From: Candidatus Arcticimaribacter sp.
Lineage (GTDB): Bacteria > Bacteroidota > Bacteroidia > Flavobacteriales > Flavobacteriaceae
Reading direction: 5' to 3'
Length of the DNA: 10,816 bases
Assembly: GCA_011526275.1 (NCBI GenBank)
Contig: WTJP01000040.1
Coordinates: 1-10,816, forward strand
Part shown: positions 1-7,498 of the stretch, in pieces
Position numbering within the stretch: the first letter of the stretch is position 1
Layout of the letters: each line of letters starts with the position of its first letter
Notes under the pieces: model-generated
Told to the model about the DNA's origin: nothing
Seen by the model: only the letters and a program-made list of their open reading frames with translations
Databases searched by the model: none
Made by a program: the position numbers and the translations under genes

Positions 1-970
1 CAAAAGTGGTTTTTACCGCTGCCTGAATTTCTTCGGCGAGTGCCAAAATTTCTTTCCCTTTGGCATTTCCGTGATTTACCAAAACAAGGGCTTGGTGTTC
101 GTGAACTCCTGCATCGCCTCGGCGTTTTCCTTTAAAGCCTAGGGTGTCGATTAACCACCCCGCGGGAACTTTAACAGTTCCGTCTGCTTGAGGGTAGTGG
201 GGAAGCTTGGGGTAGTCTTCTTGCAGGCGATCAAAATCGCTTTTGTTCAATACCGGGTTTTTAAAAAAACTTCCGCTATTTCCCAGCACGGCAGGGTCGG
301 GTAATTTACTTTGTCGGATAGCGATGACCGCTTTTGCAATATTTTGTGGACTGGGTGTAGTGTCACCCAATGCACTGCTTATGGCACCATAGCTGGTCGC
401 CAAACGGTGATTGCGTTTGGTCAAACGAAAACGCACCGCGCAAATTACATATTGATTTTTCCCTTGTGTCTTAAAATAGGAAGAACGGTAACCAAAATCA
501 GCCTGAGCTAAATCAAAATCTTGAATCGTTAGATGGTTGCGGTTGAGGGTGGTACAACTCACAAAAACATCTTTCAGTTCCACCCCATAAGCCCCGATGT
601 TTTGAATGGGGGCAGTGCCCACATTTCCAGGAATAAGGGATAGGTTTTCCAATCCGCCATAGCCTTGGTCCAAAGTCCAACACACAAAGGCATGCCAATT
701 TTCCCCTGCCTGAGCTTCTACCACCACTTCTTCATCGTTTTCTTCTACGACGGCAATCCCTTTTAGGTTAACGTGAATACAAAGTCCGGGTTGGGGTTGG
801 GTGAGGAGTAAGTTACTCCCACCACCTAAAATAAAATGCTCGTTATAGTCGGGGTTTTGAAGTACTGTTTTTAAGTCGTCGATGGTGTCAACAGAGACAA
901 AGGCTGCTGCGCTTTCATCTACCCCAAAGGTGTTCCAATTTTTAAGCGAATAGTGGGTTTGAATATTCAT
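1..970 (-). CDS. murB: UDP-N-acetylenolpyruvoylglucosamine reductase, C-terminus cut by window edge
   Basis: MurB reduces UDP-GlcNAc-enolpyruvate to UDP-MurNAc with NADPH and FAD, the second committed step of cytoplasmic peptidoglycan precursor synthesis. I translated the minus strand from the ATG at 970; it stays open for 323 codons to the window edge. FAD-binding features are GGGSNLL (49-55) and IPGNVGTAPIQNIGAYG (113-129). YRSSYFK (161-167) places it in the type I group with E. coli MurB, which has YRDSIFK there. GSFFKNP (233-239) holds the catalytic serine, Ser234, which protonates the product. The final conserved Glu of the family (LEPE-type motif) is not visible, and E. coli MurB is 342 residues, so roughly 15 residues lie off the left edge. 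The reading frame shows no damage. It starts 32 bases after the aminotransferase stop on the same strand, so the two may be co-transcribed. Identification is secure. Confidence 0.96.
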   Translation of the reverse strand, partial: MNIQTHYSLKNWNTFGVDESAAAFVSVDTIDDLKTVLQNPDYNEHFILGGGSNLLLTQPQPGLCIHVNLKGIAVVEENDEEVVVEAQAGENWHAFVCWTLDQGYGGLENLSLIPGNVGTAPIQNIGAYGVELKDVFVSCTTLNRNHLTIQDFDLAQADFGYRSSYFKTQGKNQYVICAVRFRLTKRNHRLATSYGAISSALGDTTPSPQNIAKAVIAIRQSKLPDPAVLGNSGSFFKNPVLNKSDFDRLQEDYPKLPHYPQADGTVKVPAGWLIDTLGFKGKRRGDAGVHEHQALVLVNHGNAKGKEILALAEEIQAAVKTTF

Positions 971-1002
971 GCACCAAGACTTCCCAGCAAGTTAGTCAAT
1001 CC

Positions 1003-2199
1003 TTAGGAATTGGAATAAGCTACCAAGGCGCTTTTTAAAATTTCAGCCGAACGTTTGAGCTTTTCTTCATTCAATACAAAGCCAATACGTACTTCTTTTT
1101 GTCCAAAACCTGGCGTGGAATAGAATCCTGCAGCTGGGGCAAACATCACGGTTTCGTTGTCTAAATTATAATCGGTCAACAGCCACTTAGAAAAATCTTC
1201 GGCATTGTCTACCGGTAATTCTACCATACAGTAAAATGCACCCGCTGGATTGGATACACGCACCCCATCAATTTCTTTTAGGGCATTCATTAGGGTAACC
1301 TTGCGTTGGCTGTACTCTTTTACGACTCCTTTGAGGTAGGTGTCTGGTGCACTCAACGCCGCTTCACTGGCCATAAGGGCATAGGTAGCAGGAGACAAAC
1401 GCAGGTGAGCAAATTTCAAGGCAGTTGCCAAAAGCGCCTTGTTGCGACTCACCATAGCACCCACACGTGCTCCACAAAGACTGTATCGTTTAGAAACCGA
1501 GTCGATCATGATGGCGTGTTGCTCTAGTCCGGGTAATTCCAAAACAGAGAAGTGTTCCATGTTCTCGTCGTGGATAAACTCACGATACACTTCATCTACG
1601 ATAAAAAATAGGTCGTGCTTCAAGGCCAATTCTCCCAAGGCAGTGATTTCTTCTTTGGTGTAGAGATAGCCGGTAGGGTTGCTGGGGTTACACAGCAAAA
1701 TGGCACGGGTTTTATCGGTTACTTTCGCTTCAATCTCGGCTAAAGCAGGAAGTTTAAACTGGTCGTCGAACAAAGAAACCACAGGGACAACTTGCACGCT
1801 TGCGGCAGCGGCAAAGCCGTTGTAGTTGGCATAAAAAGGTTCAGGAATAATGATTTCATCACCAGCATCGCAAATACTATTCAAGGTGAAAGCTAAGGCT
1901 TCACTTGCACCCGTGGTGACAATGATCTCCTCAGGATTTAACTCGATGTTGTGTTTGGCGTAATACTGAACCAATGCTTTACGGTAGGCCAGTGACCCTT
2001 CACTAGAACCATAGGGAAGCAAATCCAAAGCATTGTTTTTTACCACTTGCATCGCCTCTTCTGGGGCGTGAATATCGGGTTGGCCAATGTTGAGGTGATG
2101 CACATGTATCCCCCGCGCCTTCGCTTCATCGGCAAAATGAACCAATTTGCGAATGGGAGATTCAGGGAGATCGTTTCCTTTTTTTGAAATGAGTGGCAT
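1003..2199 (-). CDS. PLP-dependent class I/II aminotransferase
   Basis: This is a fold-type I, pyridoxal-phosphate aminotransferase of the aspartate aminotransferase superfamily, cytoplasmic, 398 residues. Visible motifs are LNIGQPD near the N-terminus (36-42), TTGASEAL (95-102) for the cofactor phosphate, NPSNPTG (171-177), the D202/Y205 pair in VDEVY that contacts the pyridine ring, the PLP Schiff-base lysine K237 in SVSKRYS, and R371 in VRIGFV for the substrate carboxylate. I chose the ATG at 2199 because MPLISKKG followed by LPESPIRKL looks like the usual N-terminus of Bacteroidota homologues; the upstream ATG at 2223 would add eight unconserved residues. The amino donor cannot be read from the sequence, so aspartate, aromatic or branched-chain activity is open and no gene symbol is given. 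murB follows after 32 bases; the gene has its own 130-base leader with a candidate promoter and an inverted repeat. Confidence 0.93.
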   Translation of the reverse strand: MPLISKKGNDLPESPIRKLVHFADEAKARGIHVHHLNIGQPDIHAPEEAMQVVKNNALDLLPYGSSEGSLAYRKALVQYYAKHNIELNPEEIIVTTGASEALAFTLNSICDAGDEIIIPEPFYANYNGFAAAASVQVVPVVSLFDDQFKLPALAEIEAKVTDKTRAILLCNPSNPTGYLYTKEEITALGELALKHDLFFIVDEVYREFIHDENMEHFSVLELPGLEQHAIMIDSVSKRYSLCGARVGAMVSRNKALLATALKFAHLRLSPATYALMASEAALSAPDTYLKGVVKEYSQRKVTLMNALKEIDGVRVSNPAGAFYCMVELPVDNAEDFSKWLLTDYNLDNETVMFAPAAGFYSTPGFGQKEVRIGFVLNEEKLKRSAEILKSALVAYSNS

Positions 2200-2270
2200 G
2201 CTGCTGTGAAAAATCAGCTGCAAATATCTTAAAAAAAAATGTGAACTAAGGTCTACGCAACCCCATTCGT

Positions 2271-2299
2271 GCTTGTGATTTGTTACAAATTTAACAAGC
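2271..2299. repeat. Imperfect inverted repeat in the aminotransferase leader
   Basis: Arms GCTTGT (2271-2276) and ATTTGT (2278-2283) are mirrored by ACAAAT (2285-2290) and ACAAGC (2294-2299), with a single centre base at 2284 and unpaired bases at 2277 and 2291-2293. It overlaps the candidate -7 element of the aminotransferase promoter, which would suit a repressor or activator site. As RNA it could form an AU-rich hairpin with a three-base loop, but no U-tract follows on either strand, so a classical intrinsic terminator is unlikely. The symmetry is seen directly; the role is inference. Confidence 0.5.
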
Positions 2300-2320
2300 C
2301 GTTGCTATTATCGCCCTAAA
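2286..2320 (-). promoter_or_regulatory. Candidate promoter for the aminotransferase
   Basis: On the minus strand TAAATTTG at 2293-2286 matches the Bacteroidota -7 consensus TAnnTTTG exactly. The upstream element is only TTTA at 2320-2317, with a 23-base spacer, which is a weak -33 box. Transcription would begin near 2279 and leave a leader of about 80 bases before the ATG at 2199. The call is tentative because AT-rich DNA yields such matches by chance. Confidence 0.35.
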
Positions 2321-2329
2321 GCCATCTGT

Positions 2330-2707
2330 TTAAAGGACTGTCCCTTTTATTTTTAAGGAGACAATAGGGGTGCTTTCCGCATTGGAATTGACCGTAATGG
2401 TTTTGCGAATTGGACCTACGCGATTGGTGTCATATTTGACTTGAATCTCTCCTTTTTCGCCAGGAGCGATGGGTGCTTCTGGTTTTTTGGGGATAGTGCA
2501 TCCACAAGAAGAATACACTTTGGAGATGACCAATGGTTGGTTCCCCGTGTTGGTGAATTCGAAACTGCGAATACCATCGCTACCGCGTTCGATTTCGCCA
2601 TAATCTACCACTTGAGCGGTAAATTCAATTGCAGGGCCGTCTGTTTTTTCTTGGGCACTTAGATTTAAGGTTAAAAACAATGTTAATCCTAACAATAATG
2701 TTCTCAT
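2330..2707 (-). CDS. Exported DUF1573 domain protein
   Basis: This is a 125-residue protein with an N-terminal signal peptide: MRTLLLGLTLFLTLNLSA is hydrophobic after Arg2, and cleavage probably follows Ser17-Ala18. The rest is one DUF1573 domain, an immunoglobulin-like beta fold common in exported Bacteroidota proteins. Typical features are DYGEIERG (36-42), FEFTNTGNQPL (49-59), the conserved SSCGC with Cys68 and Cys70, PGEKGEI (82-88) and the closing strand IKGTVL. The biochemical function of the family is not established, and nothing here resolves it. The ATG at 2707 is preferred over the one at 2737 because it places the signal peptide at the N-terminus. It is transcribed divergently from valS. 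A poor -7-like TATATTCG lies at 2734-2727 without a clear -33 partner, so I do not list a promoter. Periplasmic location is inferred from the signal peptide. Confidence 0.9.
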   Translation of the reverse strand: MRTLLLGLTLFLTLNLSAQEKTDGPAIEFTAQVVDYGEIERGSDGIRSFEFTNTGNQPLVISKVYSSCGCTIPKKPEAPIAPGEKGEIQVKYDTNRVGPIRKTITVNSNAESTPIVSLKIKGTVL

Positions 2708-2783
2708 AATGAATTGTTTTGTGGGTCGAATATACAATATTTCTTCATTTTAACGCCTTGGATTAGAAAGTCAACGGTTTTCT

Positions 2784-2813
2784 TTTGATTTCACTTCAGG
2801 CGGTTTATTTTTG
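2784..2813 (+). promoter_or_regulatory. Promoter of valS, Bacteroidota sigma-70 type
   Basis: TTTG at 2784-2787 and TATTTTTG at 2806-2813 match the -33 (TTTG) and -7 (TAnnTTTG) boxes of the Bacteroidota primary sigma factor, with an 18-base spacer. Initiation would fall near 2820, giving a leader of about 20 bases. This supports the ATG at 2841 as the valS start, because the upstream in-frame TTG at 2811 lies inside the -7 box. Both boxes are exact and correctly oriented, which makes this the best promoter match in the window. Confidence 0.68.
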
Positions 2814-2840
2814 TTGTTTATTACAAAAATCAGACCATTT

Positions 2841-5471
2841 ATGGCCATTCCCTCAAAGTTTGACGCAGCAAGTGTTGAAGAAAAATGGTACGCCTATTGG
2901 AGCGAGCAAAATTACTTTGCTTCTACTCCCGATGAGCGTGAACCTTATACCATTGTAATCCCCCCGCCCAATGTGACGGGTGTACTACACATGGGGCATA
3001 TGCTGAACAATTCATTGCAAGATATCCTCATTCGTCGAGCGCGTATGAAAGGGCTTAACGCTTGCTGGGTACCTGGAACCGACCATGCATCCATTGCTAC
3101 AGAAGCTAAAGTTGTGGCACGTCTTAAGGAACAGGGAATAGATAAAAACAGCCTGAGTAGAGAAGAGTTTCTCAAGCACGCTTGGGAATGGACCGATGAA
3201 TATGGAGGTGTTATCCTTCAGCAATTAAAAAAATTAGGCTGCTCTTGCGATTGGGACCGAACTAAGTTTACACTCGACGACGATATGTATGCTTCGGTCA
3301 TTAAAGTATTTGTTGATTTGTATAACAAAGGACTCATTTACCGCGGTTACCGTATGGTGAATTGGGACCCAGAAGCACAAACTACCCTCTCTGATGAGGA
3401 GGTGATTTTTGTAGAAAAGCCCGGCTTCCTTTACCACATTGCCTATGCTGTTGAGGGAAGTGACGAAAAAGTAATCATTGCGACTACGCGTCCTGAAACG
3501 CTGTTGGGAGACACCGCTGTGTGTATTCATCCTGAAGATGAGCGGTATACCCACTTAAAAGGAAAACGCGTTTTAGTGCCTATTGCGAATCGCAGCATCC
3601 CCATCATCGAAGACGAGTATGTCGATCGTGAGTTTGGGACAGGTTGTCTTAAAGTTACTCCTGCGCACGACATCAACGATAAAGAATTAGGAGAAAAACA
3701 CAATTTAGAAGTCATTGATATTTTCAATGCCGATGCTAGCCTTAACAGCTTCGGTTTACATTATGAAGGGCAAGACCGTTTTGCAGTACGCAAGGCCATC
3801 GCTAAAGAGCTGGATGCCATGGGCGTGCTTGTAAAGCAGGAACCCTATCAGCACAACGTGGGAACTTCAGAACGAACCAAAGCAGTAATTGAGCCCCGCT
3901 TGTCCGATCAATGGTTCTTAAAGATGGAAGAATTGGCAAAGCCTGCATTGAAAGCCGTTTTGGATTCTGATGAGGTGAACCTTGTTCCTTCTAAATTTAA
4001 CAATACCTATCGCCACTGGATGGAAAACATCCGCGATTGGAATATTTCCCGTCAGTTGTGGTGGGGACAACAAATTCCAGCCTATTATTACGGCGATGGG
4101 AAAAATGATTTTGTTGTAGCTGAAACCCCAGAAGAAGCACTCAAACTTGCGCAAGAAAAAACAGGGAATAACGAATTAAATTCAAAGGATTTAACACAAG
4201 ACCCCGATGTACTCGATACTTGGTTCTCTTCTTGGTTATGGCCCATCTCGGTTTTTGACGGGATTCGCTACCCTGAAAACGAGGAGGTCAACTATTACTA
4301 CCCCACACAAGATTTGGTAACCGGGCCAGATATTTTATTTTTCTGGGTTGCGCGAATGATTATTTCCGGATATGAATACCGAAAGGAACAGCCTTTTTCC
4401 AATGTTTATCTCACCGGTTTAGTGCGCGACAAGCAAGGACGTAAAATGTCGAAGCAATTGGGGAATTCTCCCGATGCGCTAAAACTAATTTCCGACTATG
4501 GTGCAGATGCCGTTCGGGTAGGACTGATGTTGAGTGCTGCTGCAGGAAACGACCTTTTGTTCGATGAGAGTTTGTGTCAACAAGGGAAAAACTTCACCAA
4601 TAAAATTTGGAATGCCTACCGTTTAATTGACGGTTGGGAAGTAGATGATAAAGCAGCCCTCAATCCGCAAAATGAGGAAGCACTGTCTTGGTATGAAAAT
4701 AAATTCTATGCCACGCTCGAAAGTATTGAAGATCACTTTTCAAAGTACCGTATTTCTGATGCCTTAATGGCGGTGTATAAATTACTTTGGGATGATTTCT
4801 GCTCTTGGTTGCTCGAGGCTGTTAAACCCGCCTATGGTTCGCCCATCGACCAACCTTCACTTGAACGTATCAAAGCACTTTTTGAGTTGAACTTAAAATT
4901 GATGCACCCCTTTATGCCTTTCTTGACGGAAGAGCTTTGGCAGCACATGGCAGAACGTTCTGCAGAAGATGCCTTAATCATTTCAGCTTGGCCTAGTGCC
5001 AAAGCTTTTGATGCCACTTGCTTAACCGATTTCGAATTGGCTACCAAGATTGTTTCAGGAGTGCGCAACTTTAGAAAAGAACGCAACCTTCCGCAAAAAG
5101 AGGCCTTATCGCTTTATGTAGTTGCAAAAGCCGAAGCTGTTAACTATCACGCCTTAATACAAAAAATGGCCGGTGTTGACGAAATTCACTGGGTTGAAGC
5201 AGCCCCCGATCAATCGGGTGCGAGTTTCCGAGTGGGTACTTTAGAGTGTTTTATACCGCTAGAAGGCAGTGTGGATATGGAAGCCGAAAAAGCAAAACTC
5301 GAAGAAGAATTGCGTTATGCCAAAGGTTTCTTGCAATCGGTACGTAAAAAGCTAGAAAACGAGCGTTTTGTGAATAATGCCCCCGAAAAGGTCATTGCGA
5401 TGGAACGCAAAAAAGAAGCCGACGCGCTAGAGAAAATCAGCCTCTTGGAAAAGAGCTTGTCTGCGCTGTAG
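2841..5471 (+). CDS. valS: Valine--tRNA ligase
   Basis: ValRS charges tRNA(Val) with valine in the cytoplasm and hydrolyses mischarged Thr-tRNA(Val). It is a class I synthetase of 876 residues, a normal length. In order: PPPNVTGVLHMGH with the HMGH adenylate motif (50-53); the CP1 editing domain with ATTRPETLLGDTAV (214-227) and TPAHD (273-277), whose Asp is the family's editing residue; DTWFSSWLWP (459-468); the KMSKQ loop (535-539); an alpha-helical anticodon-binding domain; and a charged C-terminal coiled coil (about 808-876), the tRNA-binding arm of ValRS. The fourth position after KMSK is Gln rather than the Ser of E. coli, which I recall as common in Bacteroidota ValRS. The start at 2841 (MAIPSKFD) fits the family and the promoter position. 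It converges on psd with two bases between the stops. Confidence 0.97.
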   Translation: MAIPSKFDAASVEEKWYAYWSEQNYFASTPDEREPYTIVIPPPNVTGVLHMGHMLNNSLQDILIRRARMKGLNACWVPGTDHASIATEAKVVARLKEQGIDKNSLSREEFLKHAWEWTDEYGGVILQQLKKLGCSCDWDRTKFTLDDDMYASVIKVFVDLYNKGLIYRGYRMVNWDPEAQTTLSDEEVIFVEKPGFLYHIAYAVEGSDEKVIIATTRPETLLGDTAVCIHPEDERYTHLKGKRVLVPIANRSIPIIEDEYVDREFGTGCLKVTPAHDINDKELGEKHNLEVIDIFNADASLNSFGLHYEGQDRFAVRKAIAKELDAMGVLVKQEPYQHNVGTSERTKAVIEPRLSDQWFLKMEELAKPALKAVLDSDEVNLVPSKFNNTYRHWMENIRDWNISRQLWWGQQIPAYYYGDGKNDFVVAETPEEALKLAQEKTGNNELNSKDLTQDPDVLDTWFSSWLWPISVFDGIRYPENEEVNYYYPTQDLVTGPDILFFWVARMIISGYEYRKEQPFSNVYLTGLVRDKQGRKMSKQLGNSPDALKLISDYGADAVRVGLMLSAAAGNDLLFDESLCQQGKNFTNKIWNAYRLIDGWEVDDKAALNPQNEEALSWYENKFYATLESIEDHFSKYRISDALMAVYKLLWDDFCSWLLEAVKPAYGSPIDQPSLERIKALFELNLKLMHPFMPFLTEELWQHMAERSAEDALIISAWPSAKAFDATCLTDFELATKIVSGVRNFRKERNLPQKEALSLYVVAKAEAVNYHALIQKMAGVDEIHWVEAAPDQSGASFRVGTLECFIPLEGSVDMEAEKAKLEEELRYAKGFLQSVRKKLENERFVNNAPEKVIAMERKKEADALEKISLLEKSLSAL

Positions 5472-5473
5472 TT

Positions 5474-6124
5474 TTATTTTTCTGCAATAATCGTTTCTCC
5501 CCCACGCACGACTTGGTCGAGCGCGACATTAACGGGTGTCCCCGCAGGTAAGAAGACATCTACACGCGAACCAAATTTGATGAAACCAGCATCTTCACCT
5601 TGAACGGCTGTGTCTCCCACTTCTGCGTAATTGACAATTCTTCGTGCGACAGCTCCCGCAATTTGACGGTATAAAACTTCGCCAAATTGTTCATTTTCAA
5701 CGACGATAGTGGTACGCTCATTCAGTTCAGATGACTTTGGGTGCCAAGCCACCAAATATTTTCCTGGATGGTATTTACTGAAATTGATTTTCCCGCTCAT
5801 GGGGTAACGCGTTACGTGTACATTAATGGGCGACATAAAGATAGATACTTGCAATCGTTGGTCTTTAAAGTATTCCTTTTCATAAACCTCTTCAATAATA
5901 ACCACCTTCCCATCAACAGGGGAGAGCAAGTGATTTTCATTGAGTACAGTATTGCGGCTAGGATTTCTAAAGAATTGTAAAACGAGAATCAGTACGATCA
6001 ATGCACCAACTTGTAAGAGCGTTTTGATCACCTTGTGCAAAACAAAATACTCGGCACTCAAAGCGATAGCGGCGCAAATGATAAACGTGGTGGTGATGAT
6101 AAAATAACCTTCTTTATGAAACAT
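5474..6124 (-). CDS. psd: Phosphatidylserine decarboxylase proenzyme
   Basis: Psd removes CO2 from phosphatidylserine to give phosphatidylethanolamine, the last step of PE synthesis, at the inner membrane. The 216-residue product is of the short type. Two hydrophobic segments (about 8-28 and 34-51) anchor the N-terminus. LLSPVDGKVV (67-75) carries the conserved Asp71, and INVHVTRYP (100-108) carries His103, a candidate for the conserved catalytic histidine. FGSR (184-187) is the self-cleavage site: Gly185-Ser186 splits into beta and alpha chains, and Ser186 becomes the pyruvoyl cofactor. About 30 residues remain as the alpha chain, as expected. It is the last gene of the five-gene operon, two bases after cdsA. 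No pssA is in the window, so the phosphatidylserine source lies elsewhere. The start at 6124 is the only sensible one given the cdsA stop. Confidence 0.95.
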   Translation of the reverse strand: MFHKEGYFIITTTFIICAAIALSAEYFVLHKVIKTLLQVGALIVLILVLQFFRNPSRNTVLNENHLLSPVDGKVVIIEEVYEKEYFKDQRLQVSIFMSPINVHVTRYPMSGKINFSKYHPGKYLVAWHPKSSELNERTTIVVENEQFGEVLYRQIAGAVARRIVNYAEVGDTAVQGEDAGFIKFGSRVDVFLPAGTPVNVALDQVVRGGETIIAEK

Positions 6125-6126
6125 GA

Positions 6127-6915
6127 TTAAATCAATTTTAAGAGTAAATAATAAAAGGGGGCGGTGTAAATTACACTGTCCATACGGTCATAAAATCCGC
6201 CATGACCGGGCAGTAATGAACCGCTGTCTTTGACTTTGGCTCGTCGTTTAAAATAAGATTGCACCAAATCACCTACAGTGGCAAACAAAGGTATGAACAA
6301 GCCAACAATCCACCAATACTTTCCAAAGAGTAGGGTGTTTTGCTCTACGGTAAAGAGAAAGAGTAGGGTCATAAAAGCCCCGCCAAAGTAACCCTCCCAT
6401 GATTTTTTCGGGGAAAGCGCGGGGAATAATTTTGTTTTACCAAAGCGCGACCCAAAGAGGTAGGCAAAGGAATTGTTGGTCCAAATCGAGGCGTAAAACA
6501 CCAACAAGAAATAAGGAGCTTTTTCAGATTCAAGCAGTAAGCACAAAGGAATAAACAGGCTAGAGCTTAAAACATAAAAATAAGTCCAGCTCAATTTAAG
6601 TCCAACGCTTAATGGTGGTTTCTTTTGGCTTAGAACGACTAGGGTAATCCAGCTGTTGCATAGAATACTTGCCCCGAGTAAAAAGGAAATCACCGTTGCT
6701 GGTATAGCATGGGTATAGGCCATGGTGAGCAGCGCGAGTAAAACGGCAGGACCAAAATAAGAGGTCCACTCAATGAGGCGTTGAAATTCCCATAACGCTA
6801 GGGCTGAAAAAACACCAATGACAACAAAAAAGGCCAAAGGTGAAAGCAGCATGGTGGTGCTTAATAGTGCGACATAAAGTGTTCCAGAAAGGACACGTTT
6901 ACTGAGTTCGTTCAT
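6127..6915 (-). CDS. cdsA: Phosphatidate cytidylyltransferase (CDP-diacylglycerol synthase)
   Basis: CdsA makes CDP-diacylglycerol from phosphatidic acid and CTP, the branch-point precursor of all phospholipids in the cell. The 262-residue protein is highly hydrophobic, with about seven or eight membrane segments from residue 12 onward. The C-terminal third carries the family signature from Ser220 to Asp246: SYFKRR, then KDSG, LPGHGG, and FYDRMD, matching the PROSITE-type pattern position by position. SPKKSWEG (168-175), a conserved cytosolic loop of the family, precedes it. The start codon overlaps the stop of the LUD gene as ATGA (6912-6915), which suggests translational coupling, and psd starts two bases after the stop. 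Length and motifs are complete and I see no defect. Confidence 0.96.
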   Translation of the reverse strand: MNELSKRVLSGTLYVALLSTTMLLSPLAFFVVIGVFSALALWEFQRLIEWTSYFGPAVLLALLTMAYTHAIPATVISFLLGASILCNSWITLVVLSQKKPPLSVGLKLSWTYFYVLSSSLFIPLCLLLESEKAPYFLLVFYASIWTNNSFAYLFGSRFGKTKLFPALSPKKSWEGYFGGAFMTLLFLFTVEQNTLLFGKYWWIVGLFIPLFATVGDLVQSYFKRRAKVKDSGSLLPGHGGFYDRMDSVIYTAPFYYLLLKLI

Positions 6916-7493
6916 TCATTTACTTCCTGTACCAACAAATATAAATGTTTTGCGCTACCACCGTAGGAAAGAAAATCGTTTTCTTTGGTTGGGTCAAAAG
7001 CATTGAGGGTAGTAATATTGGAGGGGAGTTGGTTTTTATACTTGCTGTTGATGGCGGTCATGGCTTCACTTACATCTGCTTTAAAGTCGTTGGTAGAAGC
7101 TATAATGATCAAATTATCGGGTAGATCGCTTAGTTTTTGATCTTGAATTTGACGGTTACAAATCAAAATGGCTCCCTTGTTAGCGATTAAGTATTCGCAA
7201 TGCAAGACCATGGCCTTTGGGTGCTTTACCGCTTGACTTAAGCCAAAAAAAGAAGACAAAATCTCATTCTGCGGGAGCACATCTTCGGGGGACCAATTGT
7301 TCTCCTGTAGAATGGATTCAAAGTAATAGCGGGTATCTTTTGCATCTTCACAATAGACAAATTTACCCCCTCGACCTACATAATTTTGGGCAAATTCAAT
7401 GTGAGTAGGGCTATTCTCTTCGGGAAGATATTGACTGTCTTTTCCCTTCTTTTCAATTTTCTTTTTCCCAAAAAATTGATCGAATATCCCCAC
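6912..7493 (-). CDS. LUD-domain (LutC/YkgG-like) protein of unknown role
   Basis: This is a 193-residue soluble protein with no signal peptide or membrane segment. The N-terminus (MGIFDQFFGKKKIEKKGK) is basic and then disordered-looking; the rest resembles the LUD fold named after lactate-utilisation proteins LutB and LutC. Supporting stretches are KFVYCEDAKDTRYYFESIL (44-62), CEYLIANKGAILIC (99-112), which corresponds to the AETGTI-like part of LutC, and LPDNLIIIASTNDFKADVSEA (124-144). The C-terminal GPS-type motif of LutC is not recognisable, and no lutA or lutB lies nearby, so lactate oxidation is not supported. Proteins annotated as lactate utilization B/C are, as I recall, frequent between ftsH and cdsA in Flavobacteriia. 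It begins five bases after the ftsH stop and overlaps cdsA by four bases, so it is co-expressed with membrane genes. Its function is unknown. Confidence 0.85.
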   Translation of the reverse strand: MGIFDQFFGKKKIEKKGKDSQYLPEENSPTHIEFAQNYVGRGGKFVYCEDAKDTRYYFESILQENNWSPEDVLPQNEILSSFFGLSQAVKHPKAMVLHCEYLIANKGAILICNRQIQDQKLSDLPDNLIIIASTNDFKADVSEAMTAINSKYKNQLPSNITTLNAFDPTKENDFLSYGGSAKHLYLLVQEVNE

Positions 7494-7498
7494 CTTGT

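Noticed and set aside
311..698. Two short frames (plus 311-511 and minus 513-698)
   Set aside because: Both lie within murB, whose frame is continuous from 970 to base 1 and carries all visible family motifs.
2332..2347. Hairpin AAAGG-ACTGTC-CCTTT at the end of the DUF1573 gene
   Set aside because: The five-pair stem lies largely in the coding end and is followed on the minus strand by AAACAG, not a U-tract, so it is not a convincing terminator.
5442..5455. Hairpin CTCTT-GGAA-AAGAG near the valS end, a possible terminator for valS or psd
   Set aside because: The stem is only five pairs, lies inside the coding sequence of valS, and no U-tract directly follows on either strand.
6912..7493. 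Reading the LUD gene as lutC of a lactate-utilisation operon
   Set aside because: No lutA or lutB neighbours, no recognisable C-terminal LutC motif, and a membrane-biogenesis context.
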